DNA of 64,000 nt, from assembly GCA_963800325.1 (NCBI GenBank), contig CAWDAQ010000005.1:372001-436000 (forward strand), read 5' to 3'. The DNA is from CAWDAQ01 sp963800325. GTDB lineage: Bacteria; Actinomycetota; Actinomycetes; Actinomycetales; Dermatophilaceae. Positions 33,831 through 42,077 of the stretch are shown piece by piece. A program made the translations under genes and the position numbers. Within the stretch, counting starts at the first letter, position 1. Every line of letters begins with the position of its first letter. Under the pieces are notes generated by a model. That model saw only the letters and a list, made by a program, of their open reading frames with translations, was not told where the DNA came from and searched no databases.

Positions 33831-35174
33831 GTGGAGCCACGGCAGGCCTCTAGGACCCTCCCTGCCAGGGTCGCCGTCGTCGGCAGCGGCGTGTCCGGTC
33901 TCGTGGCCGCGCACGTCCTCACCGCCGCCGGGGCCGAGGTCACCCTCTACGAGGCCGAGCGCCGTCTGGGCGGCCACGCCGACACCCACGTCGTCGACCT
34001 CGGTGGCGGCGCGAGCGTCGCGGTGGACACCGGGTTCATCGTCCACAACACGCGGACGTACCCGACCCTGCTGCGGCTGTTCGACGAGCTCGACGTGCCG
34101 ACCCGGGAGACCGACATGAGCATGTCGGTCCGGGTCGAGGACACCGGCCTGGAGTACGCCGGGGCCAAGGGCCTGCCCGGACTGTTCCCGCACCCGCGCA
34201 ACCTCGCCCGTCCGACCTACCTGCGCATGCTCGGGGAGGTCGTCCGCTTCCACCGCGCGGCCCGGGCCCTGCTCGCCCGCCCCGAGGGCGAGCGGCCCGA
34301 GGACGAGGAGACCCTCGCCGACTTCCTCGCCCGCGGCGGCTTCAGCGACTTCTTCGCCGCGACGTTCATGCGCCCGCTCGTCGCCGCGGTGTGGTCCTGC
34401 GACCCCGGGGCCGCGCTGGAGTACCCGGCCCGCTACCTGTTCACCTTCCTCCACCACCACGGCATGCTCGGGGTGTTCGGCTCCCCCCGCTGGCGCACCG
34501 TCGTCGGCGGCTCGGCCCGGTACGTCGAGCGGGTCGCCGCCGGGCTCGCGCAGGTCCGCACCGGGACCCGCGTGGCCGCGGTCCGGGAGACCCCCACCGG
34601 GGTCGAGGTCACCGACGCGACCGGGGCCCGGGCGACCCACGACGCGGCCGTCGTCGCCACCCACCCCCGCCAGGCGCTCGCGCTGCTCGCCGAACCCACC
34701 CGGGCCCAGCAGGAGGTGCTCGGGGCGATGCCGTACTCGGTCAACCACGCCCAGCTGCACACCGACACCTCGGTGCTGCCCCGCTCGCGGGCGGCGCGGG
34801 CGTCGTGGAACTACCTCTCCCGGGCGGGCCGCGACGACGCCGCCGGGGTGCTCGTCTCCTACGACATGACCCGGTTGCAGGGACTGGACCACGTCCCGGG
34901 CCGCAGGTTCGTCGTCACGCTCGGCGGCGCGGACGTCGTCGACCCCGCCCACGTCGTCGACGAGATGACCTACGAGCACCCGATCTACACCCCCGGGTCG
35001 GTCGCGGCGCAGCGCCGCCTGCCGGAGGTGACGACGGCGCGGGTCGTGTTCGCCGGCGCCTACCACGGGTGGGGCTTCCACGAGGACGGCGCGCTGTCGG
35101 GGCTGCGGGCCGCCGAGGCGCTCGGCGCGAGCTGGCCGGCGCGCCCGCACCAGGACGCGGCGGTGGCGTCGTGA
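33831..35174 (+). CDS. FAD-dependent oxidoreductase of the fatty-acid modification cassette (Rv0449c-like)
   Basis: 447 residues. The Rossmann motif is VAVVGSGVSGLVAAHVL (residues 14-30), followed by the amine-oxidase-type loop RRLGGHADTH. A C-terminal FAD contact is in FAGAYHGWGFHEDG. The family is found next to cyclopropane fatty acid synthase homologues, for example the gene order Rv0449c-Rv0448c-ufaA1 of Mycobacterium tuberculosis. It is therefore a likely desaturase or reductase acting on methylated acyl chains of phospholipids. Start GTG 33831 has AAGGAG nine bases before it. It overlaps the DUF1365 gene by GTGA. Confidence 0.9.
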   Translation: MEPRQASRTLPARVAVVGSGVSGLVAAHVLTAAGAEVTLYEAERRLGGHADTHVVDLGGGASVAVDTGFIVHNTRTYPTLLRLFDELDVPTRETDMSMSVRVEDTGLEYAGAKGLPGLFPHPRNLARPTYLRMLGEVVRFHRAARALLARPEGERPEDEETLADFLARGGFSDFFAATFMRPLVAAVWSCDPGAALEYPARYLFTFLHHHGMLGVFGSPRWRTVVGGSARYVERVAAGLAQVRTGTRVAAVRETPTGVEVTDATGARATHDAAVVATHPRQALALLAEPTRAQQEVLGAMPYSVNHAQLHTDTSVLPRSRAARASWNYLSRAGRDDAAGVLVSYDMTRLQGLDHVPGRRFVVTLGGADVVDPAHVVDEMTYEHPIYTPGSVAAQRRLPEVTTARVVFAGAYHGWGFHEDGALSGLRAAEALGASWPARPHQDAAVAS

Positions 35175-35896
35175 CCGCCCCCGCGATCTACCGGACGACG
35201 GTCCGGCACACCCGCGCCGAGCCGCTGCGGCACGCGTTCACCTACCGCAGCCACTCCTGGCTCGTCGACCTCGACGACCTGCCCCGGCTGCCGGCGCCGC
35301 TGCGCCCGCTCGCCGCGTTCCGCCCCCGGGACCATCTGGGCGACCCGGCGCGGAGCATCCGGGACAACGTCGGCGCCTTCCTCGCCGAGCGCGGGGTCGG
35401 GCTGCGCGACGGCCGGGTGCTCATGCTCGCGAGCCCCGCCGTCCTCGGCTACGTCTTCAACCCGATCAGCGTGTACTGGTGCTACTCCGGTCGTGACCTG
35501 GCCGCCGTCGTCCTCGAGGTCCACAACACCTACGGGGACCGGCACGCCTACCTCGTCACCCCGGACGAGGTGGGTCGCGCCCGGACCGAGAAGGCCCTCT
35601 ACGTCTCCCCCTTCAACGACGTCGACGGCCACTACGAGGTGGCCGTCCCCGAGCCGGGCGAGCGGGTCGACGTCCGCGTCCGTCTCCACCGTCCGGGACG
35701 GCCGCCCTTCGTCGCGACCCTCGCCGGCCGCGCGGCCCCGGCGACGACCGGCCGGGTGCTGCGCACGTTCCTCGCCCAGCCGCTGGAGCCGCTGCGGGTC
35801 AGCGCCCGCATCCGGTGGCAGGGCATCCGCCTCTGGGCACGCGGCCTCCCGGTCCGCCCGCGCCCGGTCCATCCCCACCAGAGAGGTGTCCAGTGA
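35171..35896 (+). CDS. DUF1365 family protein
   Basis: 241 residues. Conserved DUF1365 segments include TYRSHSWLVDLDDLP (about 24-38), LGYVFNPISVYWCY (about 92-105) and EVHNTYGDRHAYL near 115. DUF1365 proteins are almost always encoded beside an FAD oxidoreductase and a CFA-like methyltransferase, as here, but their activity is unknown. A lipid-acyl processing role is inferred from context. The start GTG overlaps the previous stop, and its own TGA overlaps the next GTG. Confidence 0.93.
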   Translation: MTAPAIYRTTVRHTRAEPLRHAFTYRSHSWLVDLDDLPRLPAPLRPLAAFRPRDHLGDPARSIRDNVGAFLAERGVGLRDGRVLMLASPAVLGYVFNPISVYWCYSGRDLAAVVLEVHNTYGDRHAYLVTPDEVGRARTEKALYVSPFNDVDGHYEVAVPEPGERVDVRVRLHRPGRPPFVATLAGRAAPATTGRVLRTFLAQPLEPLRVSARIRWQGIRLWARGLPVRPRPVHPHQRGVQ

Positions 35897-37191
35897 CCGC
35901 GACGACCCCCTCCTCCACCGTCCCCGTCGCCCCCCGGGTCGACCCGCACCGCTGGCCGGACCTGAGCGCCCGCCGCCGCGGTCTGAGCCGTGCGGTCCGC
36001 GCGGCCGTGGCCGCGCGGCTGTTCCGCGCCGCCGTGGCCCGGCTCCCGGTCCGGGTGCGCCACCCCGACGGGCGCGAGACCGGCGGCGCCGCGGGGGACC
36101 CTGCCGCGCCACTCATGGTCCTCCACCGCCCGGACGCGTTCACCCACCGGCTCGGCGCGGACGGGCTCATCGGCTTCGGCGAGTCCTACATGGCCGGGGA
36201 CTGGGACTCCCCCGACCTCGCGGGCTTCCTGACCGTGCTCGCCGCCGAGATCGGCACCCTCGTGCCGGAGCCGCTGCAGCGGCTCCGCCACCTCTACGTC
36301 GCCCGCCACCCGGGTGCGGAGCGGAACTCGGCCGAGAACACGCGCACGAACATCGCCCGGCACTACGACCTGTCGAACGACCTGTTCGCGCTGTTCCTCG
36401 ACGAGACGATGACGTACTCCGCGGCGCTGTTCGCCGGGGACCCCGACGCCCACGCGCCCGCCTGGCACGACCTCGCCGACGCCCAGCGGCGCAAGGTCGA
36501 CGCGCTGCTCGACGCCGCGGGCGTCACCGAGGGCACGCGGCTGCTCGAGATCGGCACCGGCTGGGGCGAGCTCGTCGTCCGGGCGGCCCGGCGCGGCGCC
36601 ACCGTCCGCAGCATCACCCTCTCCAGCGACCAGCAGCGGCTCGCGCGGGAGCGGATCGCGGCCGAGGGCCTGGACGACGTCGCCACCGTCGACCTCGTCG
36701 ACTACCGGCACGTCGAGGGCGAGTACGACGCGGTCGTGTCCGTGGAGATGATCGAGGCCGTCGGGCACGAGTACTGGCGGACGTACTTCGAGACCATCGA
36801 CCGGCTGCTCGCCCCCGGCGGGCGGGTCGCGATCCAGGCGATCACGATGCCGCACGAGCGGATGGTCGCGACCCGGCACACGTACACGTGGGTGCAGAAG
36901 TACATCTTCCCCGGCGGGCTCATCCCGTCGGTGAAGGCGATCGACCACGAGACCGCACACCACACGAGCCTGCGGCTGCGGGATCGCCGCCCGATGGGAC
37001 GCCACTACGCCCAGACCCTGCGGCTGTGGGACGAGCGGTTCACCGCGCGGTCCGCCGAGGTCGCCCGGCTCGGGTTCGACGAGGTCTTCCGGCGGATGTG
37101 GCACTTCTACCTCGAGTACTCCCGCGCCGGCTTCGCCTCGGGCTACCTCGACGTGCAGCAGCTGACCTTCTTCCGGACGGAGACTCCGTGA
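35893..37191 (+). CDS. Cyclopropane-fatty-acid synthase family methyltransferase (first copy)
   Basis: 432 residues. SAM-dependent methyltransferase acting on unsaturated acyl chains of phospholipids. The segment ARHYDLSNDLFALFL (about 155) and the SAM motif LLEIGTGWGELVV (about 217) are typical, as are HTYTWVQKYIFPGG and IQAITMPHERM in the C-terminal half. It keeps the classic CFA/mycolate cyclopropane synthase layout, with an N-terminal alpha-helical domain of about 130 residues. It lies in the middle of a five-gene coupled cassette. Whether it forms cyclopropanes or methyl-branched chains cannot be told from sequence. Confidence 0.93.
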   Translation: MTATTPSSTVPVAPRVDPHRWPDLSARRRGLSRAVRAAVAARLFRAAVARLPVRVRHPDGRETGGAAGDPAAPLMVLHRPDAFTHRLGADGLIGFGESYMAGDWDSPDLAGFLTVLAAEIGTLVPEPLQRLRHLYVARHPGAERNSAENTRTNIARHYDLSNDLFALFLDETMTYSAALFAGDPDAHAPAWHDLADAQRRKVDALLDAAGVTEGTRLLEIGTGWGELVVRAARRGATVRSITLSSDQQRLARERIAAEGLDDVATVDLVDYRHVEGEYDAVVSVEMIEAVGHEYWRTYFETIDRLLAPGGRVAIQAITMPHERMVATRHTYTWVQKYIFPGGLIPSVKAIDHETAHHTSLRLRDRRPMGRHYAQTLRLWDERFTARSAEVARLGFDEVFRRMWHFYLEYSRAGFASGYLDVQQLTFFRTETP

Positions 37192-38537
37192 CCACCACCC
37201 TGCCCACCCCGGGTGAGGCCCGCGACGCCACGACGACCGGGACCGACGGGGTCGCGCCCCGGCTCGAGGACGCCCTGCGGCCGCTGCTGCGCGGTGACCT
37301 GCCGGTCCGGCTCACCGCGTGGGACGGCTCGGTCGCCGGGCCGACCGACGCCCCGGAGGTCCGGCTCACCATCCCGCAGGTGCTGCGCCGGCTGCTGTTC
37401 CACCCCGGCGAGCTCGGCGCCGCCCAGGCCTACGTCACCGGCGAGCTCGAGGTGCCCGGTGACCTCGACGCGGCGCTCACCCACGCGTGGGCGGTGGGCC
37501 GGGAGCGGGGGCTGGACGGGCTGCGTCCCTCGCCGCGGGACCTCGTCCACCTCGTGCGCACGGTGCGGGCGCTCGCCGGGCGCTCGCTGCTCGCGGGTCC
37601 CCCGGCGCCTCCGGCGAGCCAGGCGCGGGTGCGGGGGCGGCTGCACAGCGCGCTGCGGGACCGGCGCGCGATCAGCCACCACTACGACCTGTCCAACGAC
37701 TTCTACGCCCTCCTGCTCGAGGAGCACATGGCGTACTCGTGCGGCTACTGGACCTCGGACGGGCCGGACTACACCGTCGCCGACGCCCAGCGCGACAAGC
37801 TCGACCTCGTGTGCCGCAAGGTCGGGCTCGCGCCGGGGGCGCGGCTGCTCGACGTCGGCTGCGGCTGGGGGTCGCTCACCCTCCACGCCGCGCAGGCCCA
37901 CGGCGCCCGGGTGACCGCGGTGACGATCTCGACCGAGCAGAAGGCGTTCGTCGACGCCCGGGTCCGCGAGCGCGGGCTGGGCGACCGGGTCGAGGTCCGG
38001 CTGCAGGACTACCGGGACGTCGCCGACGGCCCGTACGACGCCGTCGCCTCGCTCGAGATGGGCGAGCACGTCGGACAGGGGAACTACCCGACGTACGTCG
38101 CGGCCCTGCGGCGCGCGGTGCGCCCCGGGGGCCGGGTCCTCGTCCAGCAGATGTCCCGGCGCGGGCGCCACCCCGGCGGGGGCCCGTTCATCGAGTCCTT
38201 CATCGCCCCGGACATGCACATGCGCCCGCTCGGGGAGACCGTCGAGCTCATCGAGGCGGGCGGCCTGGAGGTCCGCGACGTCCACGCGATGCGCGAGCAC
38301 TACGTGCGCACCGTGCAGGCGTGGACGGAGACCTTCGAGGAGCACTGGGACGAGGCGGTCGCGCTCGTCGGCGAGGAGGTCGCCCGCGTGTGGCGGCTCT
38401 ACCTCGTGGGAGGTGCGATGGCCTTCCGGGACGGCCGGATGGGTGTCGACCAGATCCTCGCGGTGCGCCCGGGGGCGGACGGCCGCGCCGGCCTGCCCGC
38501 GGTGCGCGAGGAGCTGTGGTCGGGGGCCACGCCATGA
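37188..38537 (+). CDS. Second, divergent CFA-like methyltransferase
   Basis: 449 residues. It shares the CFA fold: SHHYDLSNDFYALLL (about 162) and SAM motif LLDVGCGWGSLTL (about 219). It diverges from the first copy in the active-site half, where VQQMSRRGR, FIESFIAPDMHMRP and LGETVELIEAGGLEV replace the classic sequence. That suggests a different substrate or product, for example methylenation or methylation of an intermediate made by the first enzyme or the oxidoreductase. The GTG overlaps the previous stop codon by four bases. Its family resembles the second methyltransferase seen in some actinobacterial lipid operons. Confidence 0.9.
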   Translation: MTTTLPTPGEARDATTTGTDGVAPRLEDALRPLLRGDLPVRLTAWDGSVAGPTDAPEVRLTIPQVLRRLLFHPGELGAAQAYVTGELEVPGDLDAALTHAWAVGRERGLDGLRPSPRDLVHLVRTVRALAGRSLLAGPPAPPASQARVRGRLHSALRDRRAISHHYDLSNDFYALLLEEHMAYSCGYWTSDGPDYTVADAQRDKLDLVCRKVGLAPGARLLDVGCGWGSLTLHAAQAHGARVTAVTISTEQKAFVDARVRERGLGDRVEVRLQDYRDVADGPYDAVASLEMGEHVGQGNYPTYVAALRRAVRPGGRVLVQQMSRRGRHPGGGPFIESFIAPDMHMRPLGETVELIEAGGLEVRDVHAMREHYVRTVQAWTETFEEHWDEAVALVGEEVARVWRLYLVGGAMAFRDGRMGVDQILAVRPGADGRAGLPAVREELWSGATP

Positions 38538-39334
38538 CCGGCTGGGGGGACCTCGCCCTCGTCAGCGGGGCGAGCCTGCTCGTCGTCGCGCTGCTCATGG
38601 CCGCGACCGCGTGGGCCGCCCACCGCGCGGGCCGCGTCAGCGTCGTCGACGTCACCTGGGGACTGGCCTTCGTCGCGGTCTCGCTCGTCGCCCTCGGCCT
38701 CGGCACCGCCCCGGTCGGGCGGCGCCTGCTGCTCACGGCGCTCGTCACGCTGTGGGGCTCCCGGCTCGCGTGGCACATCGCCCGGCGCTCGCGCGGCAAG
38801 GGCGAGGACCCCCGATACGCGGAGATGCTCGGGGACACCTCCTCCGGCTGGCTGCTGACGGCGGTCCGGAAGGTCTTCCTCGTCCAGGGCCTCGCGGCGT
38901 GGTTCATCTCGCTGCCGATCCAGGTGGCCGCGGTGTCCACCGGCGCCCTCGGCTGGATCGCGCTGGTCGGCGGCCTCGTCTGGCTGCTCGGGGTCGTGTT
39001 CGAGTCCGTCGGCGACGCCCAGCTCGCGTCGTTCAAGGCCGACCCCGCGAACAAGGGGAAGGTCATGGACCGCGGGCTGTGGTCCTGGACGCGGCACCCG
39101 AACTACTTCGGGGATGCCTGCGTCTGGTGGGGCATCTTCCTCGTCGCCGCCGAGCCCGGCCCCGCAGCGCTGACGGTCCTCTCCCCCGTGCTCATGACGT
39201 ACTTCCTCGCCTTCGGCACCGGCGCGCGGCTCCTCGAGCGCTCGATGGCGCAGCGCCCGGGCTACCGGGAGTACATGGCGCGCACGAGCGGGTTCATCCC
39301 GCTCCCCCCGAAGCGCGCCGGTCGCGCGAGCTGA
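38534..39334 (+). CDS. DUF1295 membrane protein (steroid 5-alpha-reductase-like)
   Basis: 266 residues with six to seven hydrophobic helices. The C-terminal signature RGLWSWTRHPNYFGD (about 177-191) and YREYMARTSGFIPLPP is that of DUF1295/isoprenylcysteine methyltransferase-like NAD(P)H-dependent reductases. It probably reduces or otherwise modifies a membrane lipid acyl group. It ends the five-gene cassette and is coupled to the second methyltransferase by ATGA. Its last 41 bases overlap the convergent thioesterase gene. Confidence 0.9.
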   Translation: MTGWGDLALVSGASLLVVALLMAATAWAAHRAGRVSVVDVTWGLAFVAVSLVALGLGTAPVGRRLLLTALVTLWGSRLAWHIARRSRGKGEDPRYAEMLGDTSSGWLLTAVRKVFLVQGLAAWFISLPIQVAAVSTGALGWIALVGGLVWLLGVVFESVGDAQLASFKADPANKGKVMDRGLWSWTRHPNYFGDACVWWGIFLVAAEPGPAALTVLSPVLMTYFLAFGTGARLLERSMAQRPGYREYMARTSGFIPLPPKRAGRAS

Positions 39335-39800
39335 GGATCGCCTCCCGCTTGGCGAGGCGGTGGCGGCGGCGGATCTCCGCCTCGTGGAAGCGCCGGCGGT
39401 GCACGTCGGTCTCGAGCTCGAGCTCGGGCACCGGGCGGGTGCGCCCGTCCTCGTCGACGGCGACGAAGACGAGGTAGGCGCTCGCGACGTGGACCCGGTC
39501 GATGACGTCGTCCCACCGGTCGCACTCGGCGCGCACCCCGATCTCCATCGAGCTGCGCCCGGCCCAGTTGATCTGCGCGCTGACGTGGAGGACGTCCCCG
39601 ACCCGGACCGGGGTGAGGAAGGACATCTCGTCCATCGCGGCGGTCACCGCAGGGCCGCCGGCGAACCGGTTGGCGACGACCCCGGCGGCATCGTCGACCA
39701 TCTTCATGAGGTTCCCGCCGTGGACGGTGCCGAGGAGGTTGGCGTCGGCGGCGCCGGTGACCTTCGACAGCGTCACCCGGGTCTGGTCCGGTGTCGTCAC
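39294..39800 (-). CDS. Hotdog-fold acyl-CoA thioesterase
   Basis: About 168 residues. The hotdog motif GTVHGGNLMKMVDDAAG (residues 24-40) is that of YciA/acyl-CoA hydrolases, with the central strand region LTPVRVGDVLHVSAQINWAG. It would hydrolyse acyl-CoA to the free acid. GTG 39800 is preceded by GATGAT at six bases, suggesting a leaderless transcript; the open frame upstream lies inside the long inverted repeat. The gene converges on the fatty-acid cassette with a 41-base overlap. Confidence 0.88.
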   Translation of the reverse strand: MTTPDQTRVTLSKVTGAADANLLGTVHGGNLMKMVDDAAGVVANRFAGGPAVTAAMDEMSFLTPVRVGDVLHVSAQINWAGRSSMEIGVRAECDRWDDVIDRVHVASAYLVFVAVDEDGRTRPVPELELETDVHRRRFHEAEIRRRHRLAKREAILSSRDRRASGGAG

Positions 39801-39822
39801 CGCCCCATCATCCACCCCCCGT

Positions 39823-39905
39823 AGTCCGCACTTCGTGCCCGGTTGGCCGCGCGAAGCGCCCGTTCGGCCGCGTGGACGCGGCCGAACGGGCACGAAGTGC
39901 GGACT
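39823..39905. repeat. Long inverted repeat with a nested alternative hairpin
   Basis: AGTCCGCACTTCGTGCCCG (39823-39841) has a perfect 19-base complement at 39887-39905, and pairing continues inward with one mismatch and one wobble. Inside, GCCCGTTCGGCCGCG (39858-39872) pairs perfectly with 39877-39891 around a TGGA loop. The two stems share 39877-39891, so they exclude each other. Confidence 0.8.
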
Positions 39906-39910
39906 TCGGG

Positions 39911-39956
39911 ACCGGCGACAAGGGGCCGGGGACAAGGGGCCGGCGACAGGGGGGGT
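39911..39956. repeat. Short direct repeats GACAAGGGGCCGG
   Basis: Immediately right of the inverted repeat, GACAAGGGGCCGG occurs twice, followed by a third partial copy (GACAGGGGG). The segment lies between the thioesterase and DnaB-like genes and codes for nothing recognisable. Confidence 0.6.
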
Positions 39957-39986
39957 GGCGACCGCGGGGGACGCGGGGCGGGGCGG

Positions 39987-41012
39987 TCAGTCGGTGTAGA
40001 TGCGGCCGTCGACGAGCTGCTCCTGGACCGGGCGGCCGTCGCCGAGGAAGCGGGCCTGGTCGAGCCGCCTCTCGAGCTCGAGGTCCAGGCCCACGGGACC
40101 GCGCCGGTTCTTCTCGACCGTGAGGACGAGCCACCCGCGGAAGACGTCGGTGCTCGTCGTGGCGTAGACGAGGTGGTGCCGGGCGACGATGTCGTACTTG
40201 ACGTTGGCGACGAGGACGACGTCGGCCTCGTAGGCCAGCGACGACGGCCCCTGCATGTCGTGGATGCGCAGCCGGCGGCCCGAGGCGAGGGCCTCCTTGT
40301 CGGCGGCGACGAGGACGAGGACGGGCACCCCCTCGTCGCGGGCGAGGTCCTTCAGCGCGGCGACGACGCTGCTCGTGCGCGCGTCCTCCTCGGGGTGGTC
40401 GCCGTCGGGGACCTTCTGCAGGTGGTCGAGCACCACGAGCGGGGGCTGGCCGGTGGCCGCCCGCACGTCGGCGACCGCCGCCGCGATCGCCGACACGTCG
40501 CTCTCGCGTCCGCTGGCCTCGTGGATGACGAGCCGCTCGCCCCAGGCGCGCACCCGGCGTGCGGCGTCCGCGGCACCGGGCAGCTCGCTCAGCCGGGAGG
40601 TGACGCTCTCGCCTCCCCCGGTCCCGGGTCGCTCGAGCACGGAGCGCACGTCGTCGACCCGCGGCGCGGCGTCGGGCTGCGCGCACGCGGTCTCGAGGGT
40701 GATGAGGCGGTCGAGCAGGGCCGGCCCGTCCTGGTCGTAGGTCAGCACGAGCGCGCTCCCCCCGGAGCCGACGACGTTCCGGGCCACCTGCACGGCCAGG
40801 GTGGTCTTGCCGATGCCCTGGGCCCCGGTGAGCAGGACGAGCTCGCCGGCGCGGACGCCGCCGCAGAGCGCGGCGTCGAGCCCGCGGAAGCCGGTGGCCC
40901 AGGTCCGGGGCCCGGTGGGGACCCCGAGGTCGAGGTCCTCGTCGGCGGCGGCGAGGAGGTCGGCCACGGACCAAGCCCGGCCGTGGCGGATGCGCTGGTG
41001 GACGACTGTCAT
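39987..41012 (-). CDS. Stand-alone DnaB-like C-terminal (RecA-fold) ATPase
   Basis: About 341 residues. Walker A GAQGIGKTTLAVQ (63-75) and Walker B PLVVLDHLQK (about 191-200) fit the DnaB-C/KaiC-like RecA superfamily. The sequence GFRGLDAALCGGVRAGELVLLTG is the usual lead-in. It has no DnaB N-terminal primase-binding domain, and the genomic replicative helicase is expected elsewhere. It may be a DNA-dependent ATPase or a regulator. GTG 41018 is also possible; ATG 41012 is preferred. It is divergent from the glycan locus. Confidence 0.8.
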   Translation of the reverse strand: MTVVHQRIRHGRAWSVADLLAAADEDLDLGVPTGPRTWATGFRGLDAALCGGVRAGELVLLTGAQGIGKTTLAVQVARNVVGSGGSALVLTYDQDGPALLDRLITLETACAQPDAAPRVDDVRSVLERPGTGGGESVTSRLSELPGAADAARRVRAWGERLVIHEASGRESDVSAIAAAVADVRAATGQPPLVVLDHLQKVPDGDHPEEDARTSSVVAALKDLARDEGVPVLVLVAADKEALASGRRLRIHDMQGPSSLAYEADVVLVANVKYDIVARHHLVYATTSTDVFRGWLVLTVEKNRRGPVGLDLELERRLDQARFLGDGRPVQEQLVDGRIYTD

Positions 41013-41044
41013 GGCCACAGCCTGCCGCTCCGGCTCGACCGATT

Positions 41045-41135
41045 TATGGCTTTTGGACTTTTGTGGCCATATGACCGATACAGGATCGTCCGATTTACTG
41101 GGTTCTGACCCTGCGATGTCCCTTTTTACGACATC
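41045..41135. promoter_or_regulatory. AT-rich divergent control region with inverted repeats
   Basis: In the 219-base gap between the DnaB-like and PIG-L genes, TATGGC/GCCATA (41045-41071) and GATGTC/GACATC (41115-41135, T-rich core) form inverted repeats, followed by a CCACCGGTGG palindrome at 41143-41152. The region is clearly AT-richer than its surroundings. It likely holds both divergent promoters and one or more operators. Confidence 0.45.
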
Positions 41136-41217
41136 CTGACTTCCACCGGTGGTCTCGTGACTCTCCTATGACCTCCGGGGGATATCGCGAAACGGCCCCC
41201 AGCCGGCCCGGGCGTCC

Positions 41218-41223
41218 CTACGG
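41218..41223 (+). promoter_or_regulatory. Candidate leaderless -10 (TACGGT) of the PIG-L gene
   Basis: TACGGT fits TANNNT, is centred about ten bases before the ATG and has no Shine-Dalgarno between it and the start. Transcription would begin at or beside the start codon. Confidence 0.4.
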
Positions 41224-41231
41224 TTGGGCTC

Positions 41232-42077
41232 ATGCACCGCCGTGACCAGGGGGAGCGAACCGCGCACCCGGCGTCCTCCCGCGCCCGCGAGACGACCGTC
41301 CCGGAGCGCGTGCGCCGCGTGCTCGCCGGCGGCGGCGAGACGCTCGTGCTCTCCCCCCACCTCGACGACGGCGTGCTCTCGTGCGCCTCGCTCGTCGCGG
41401 CACTCGAGGCCACAGGTCGGGTGACGGTCCTCACCGTCTTCTCCGAGGCGAGCCCGCCGCCGCACACCCGCGCGGCCCGCTCCTTCCTGCGCACGTGCGC
41501 CTCCGGGGGCGCGGCCGAGCTCTTCGCGGCGCGGCGGGCCGAGGACCGGGAGGCCCTCGAGCTGCTCGGCGCCCGGCAGGTCCACCTCGGCCTCGTCGAC
41601 GCGCTCTTCCGCCGACGGGGCGAGCGCCCCTCCCGGCTCGGCCGGCTGCTGCCGGAGCTGGACCACCGCTACCCCACCTACCGGTTCGACATCGCCCTCG
41701 GCCGGGTCTCGCGCTCCGACCCCTCGGTCGAGACGGCGCTGCACCTGGTCCACGAGCGCCTCGACGTCCGCCCCGACCTCGTCCTCGCCCCGCTCGGGGT
41801 GGGGCGACACGTCGACCACCTCATCACCCGCGAGCTCGGGCGACGCCTCAGCGAGGACCCCGTCTACTACGCGGACTTCCCCTACATCCTCCGGACCGAC
41901 CCCGACGAGGACTTCATCGAGGACACGCGGCTGCGCCCGTGGACCTGGACCGGCGACGGCGACCTGCGCCAGACCGCCATCGCCGCGTACCGCTCCCAGG
42001 TGCCCGGACTCTTTCCCGGCAGCCGGGTTCCCGAGGTGCCGGAGACGTACTACAGCCCGAAAGGTCAGGCCCAGTGA
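41232..42077 (+). CDS. PIG-L family deacetylase (LmbE-like)
   Basis: 281 residues. Zinc-dependent deacetylase of N-acetylglucosaminyl-type substrates. The first motif is LSPHLDDGVLSCASL (about 40-54; the usual HPDD is PHLDD here). The second zinc-binding segment is GRHVDHLITREL near 190-201. The family includes MshB, LmbE and polysaccharide deacetylases. Its place at the head of a glycan gene set favours removal of an acetyl group from an amino sugar in a surface glycan precursor. ATG 41232 has no ribosome site but follows TACGGT. Its stop overlaps the next start. Confidence 0.9.
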   Translation: MHRRDQGERTAHPASSRARETTVPERVRRVLAGGGETLVLSPHLDDGVLSCASLVAALEATGRVTVLTVFSEASPPPHTRAARSFLRTCASGGAAELFAARRAEDREALELLGARQVHLGLVDALFRRRGERPSRLGRLLPELDHRYPTYRFDIALGRVSRSDPSVETALHLVHERLDVRPDLVLAPLGVGRHVDHLITRELGRRLSEDPVYYADFPYILRTDPDEDFIEDTRLRPWTWTGDGDLRQTAIAAYRSQVPGLFPGSRVPEVPETYYSPKGQAQ

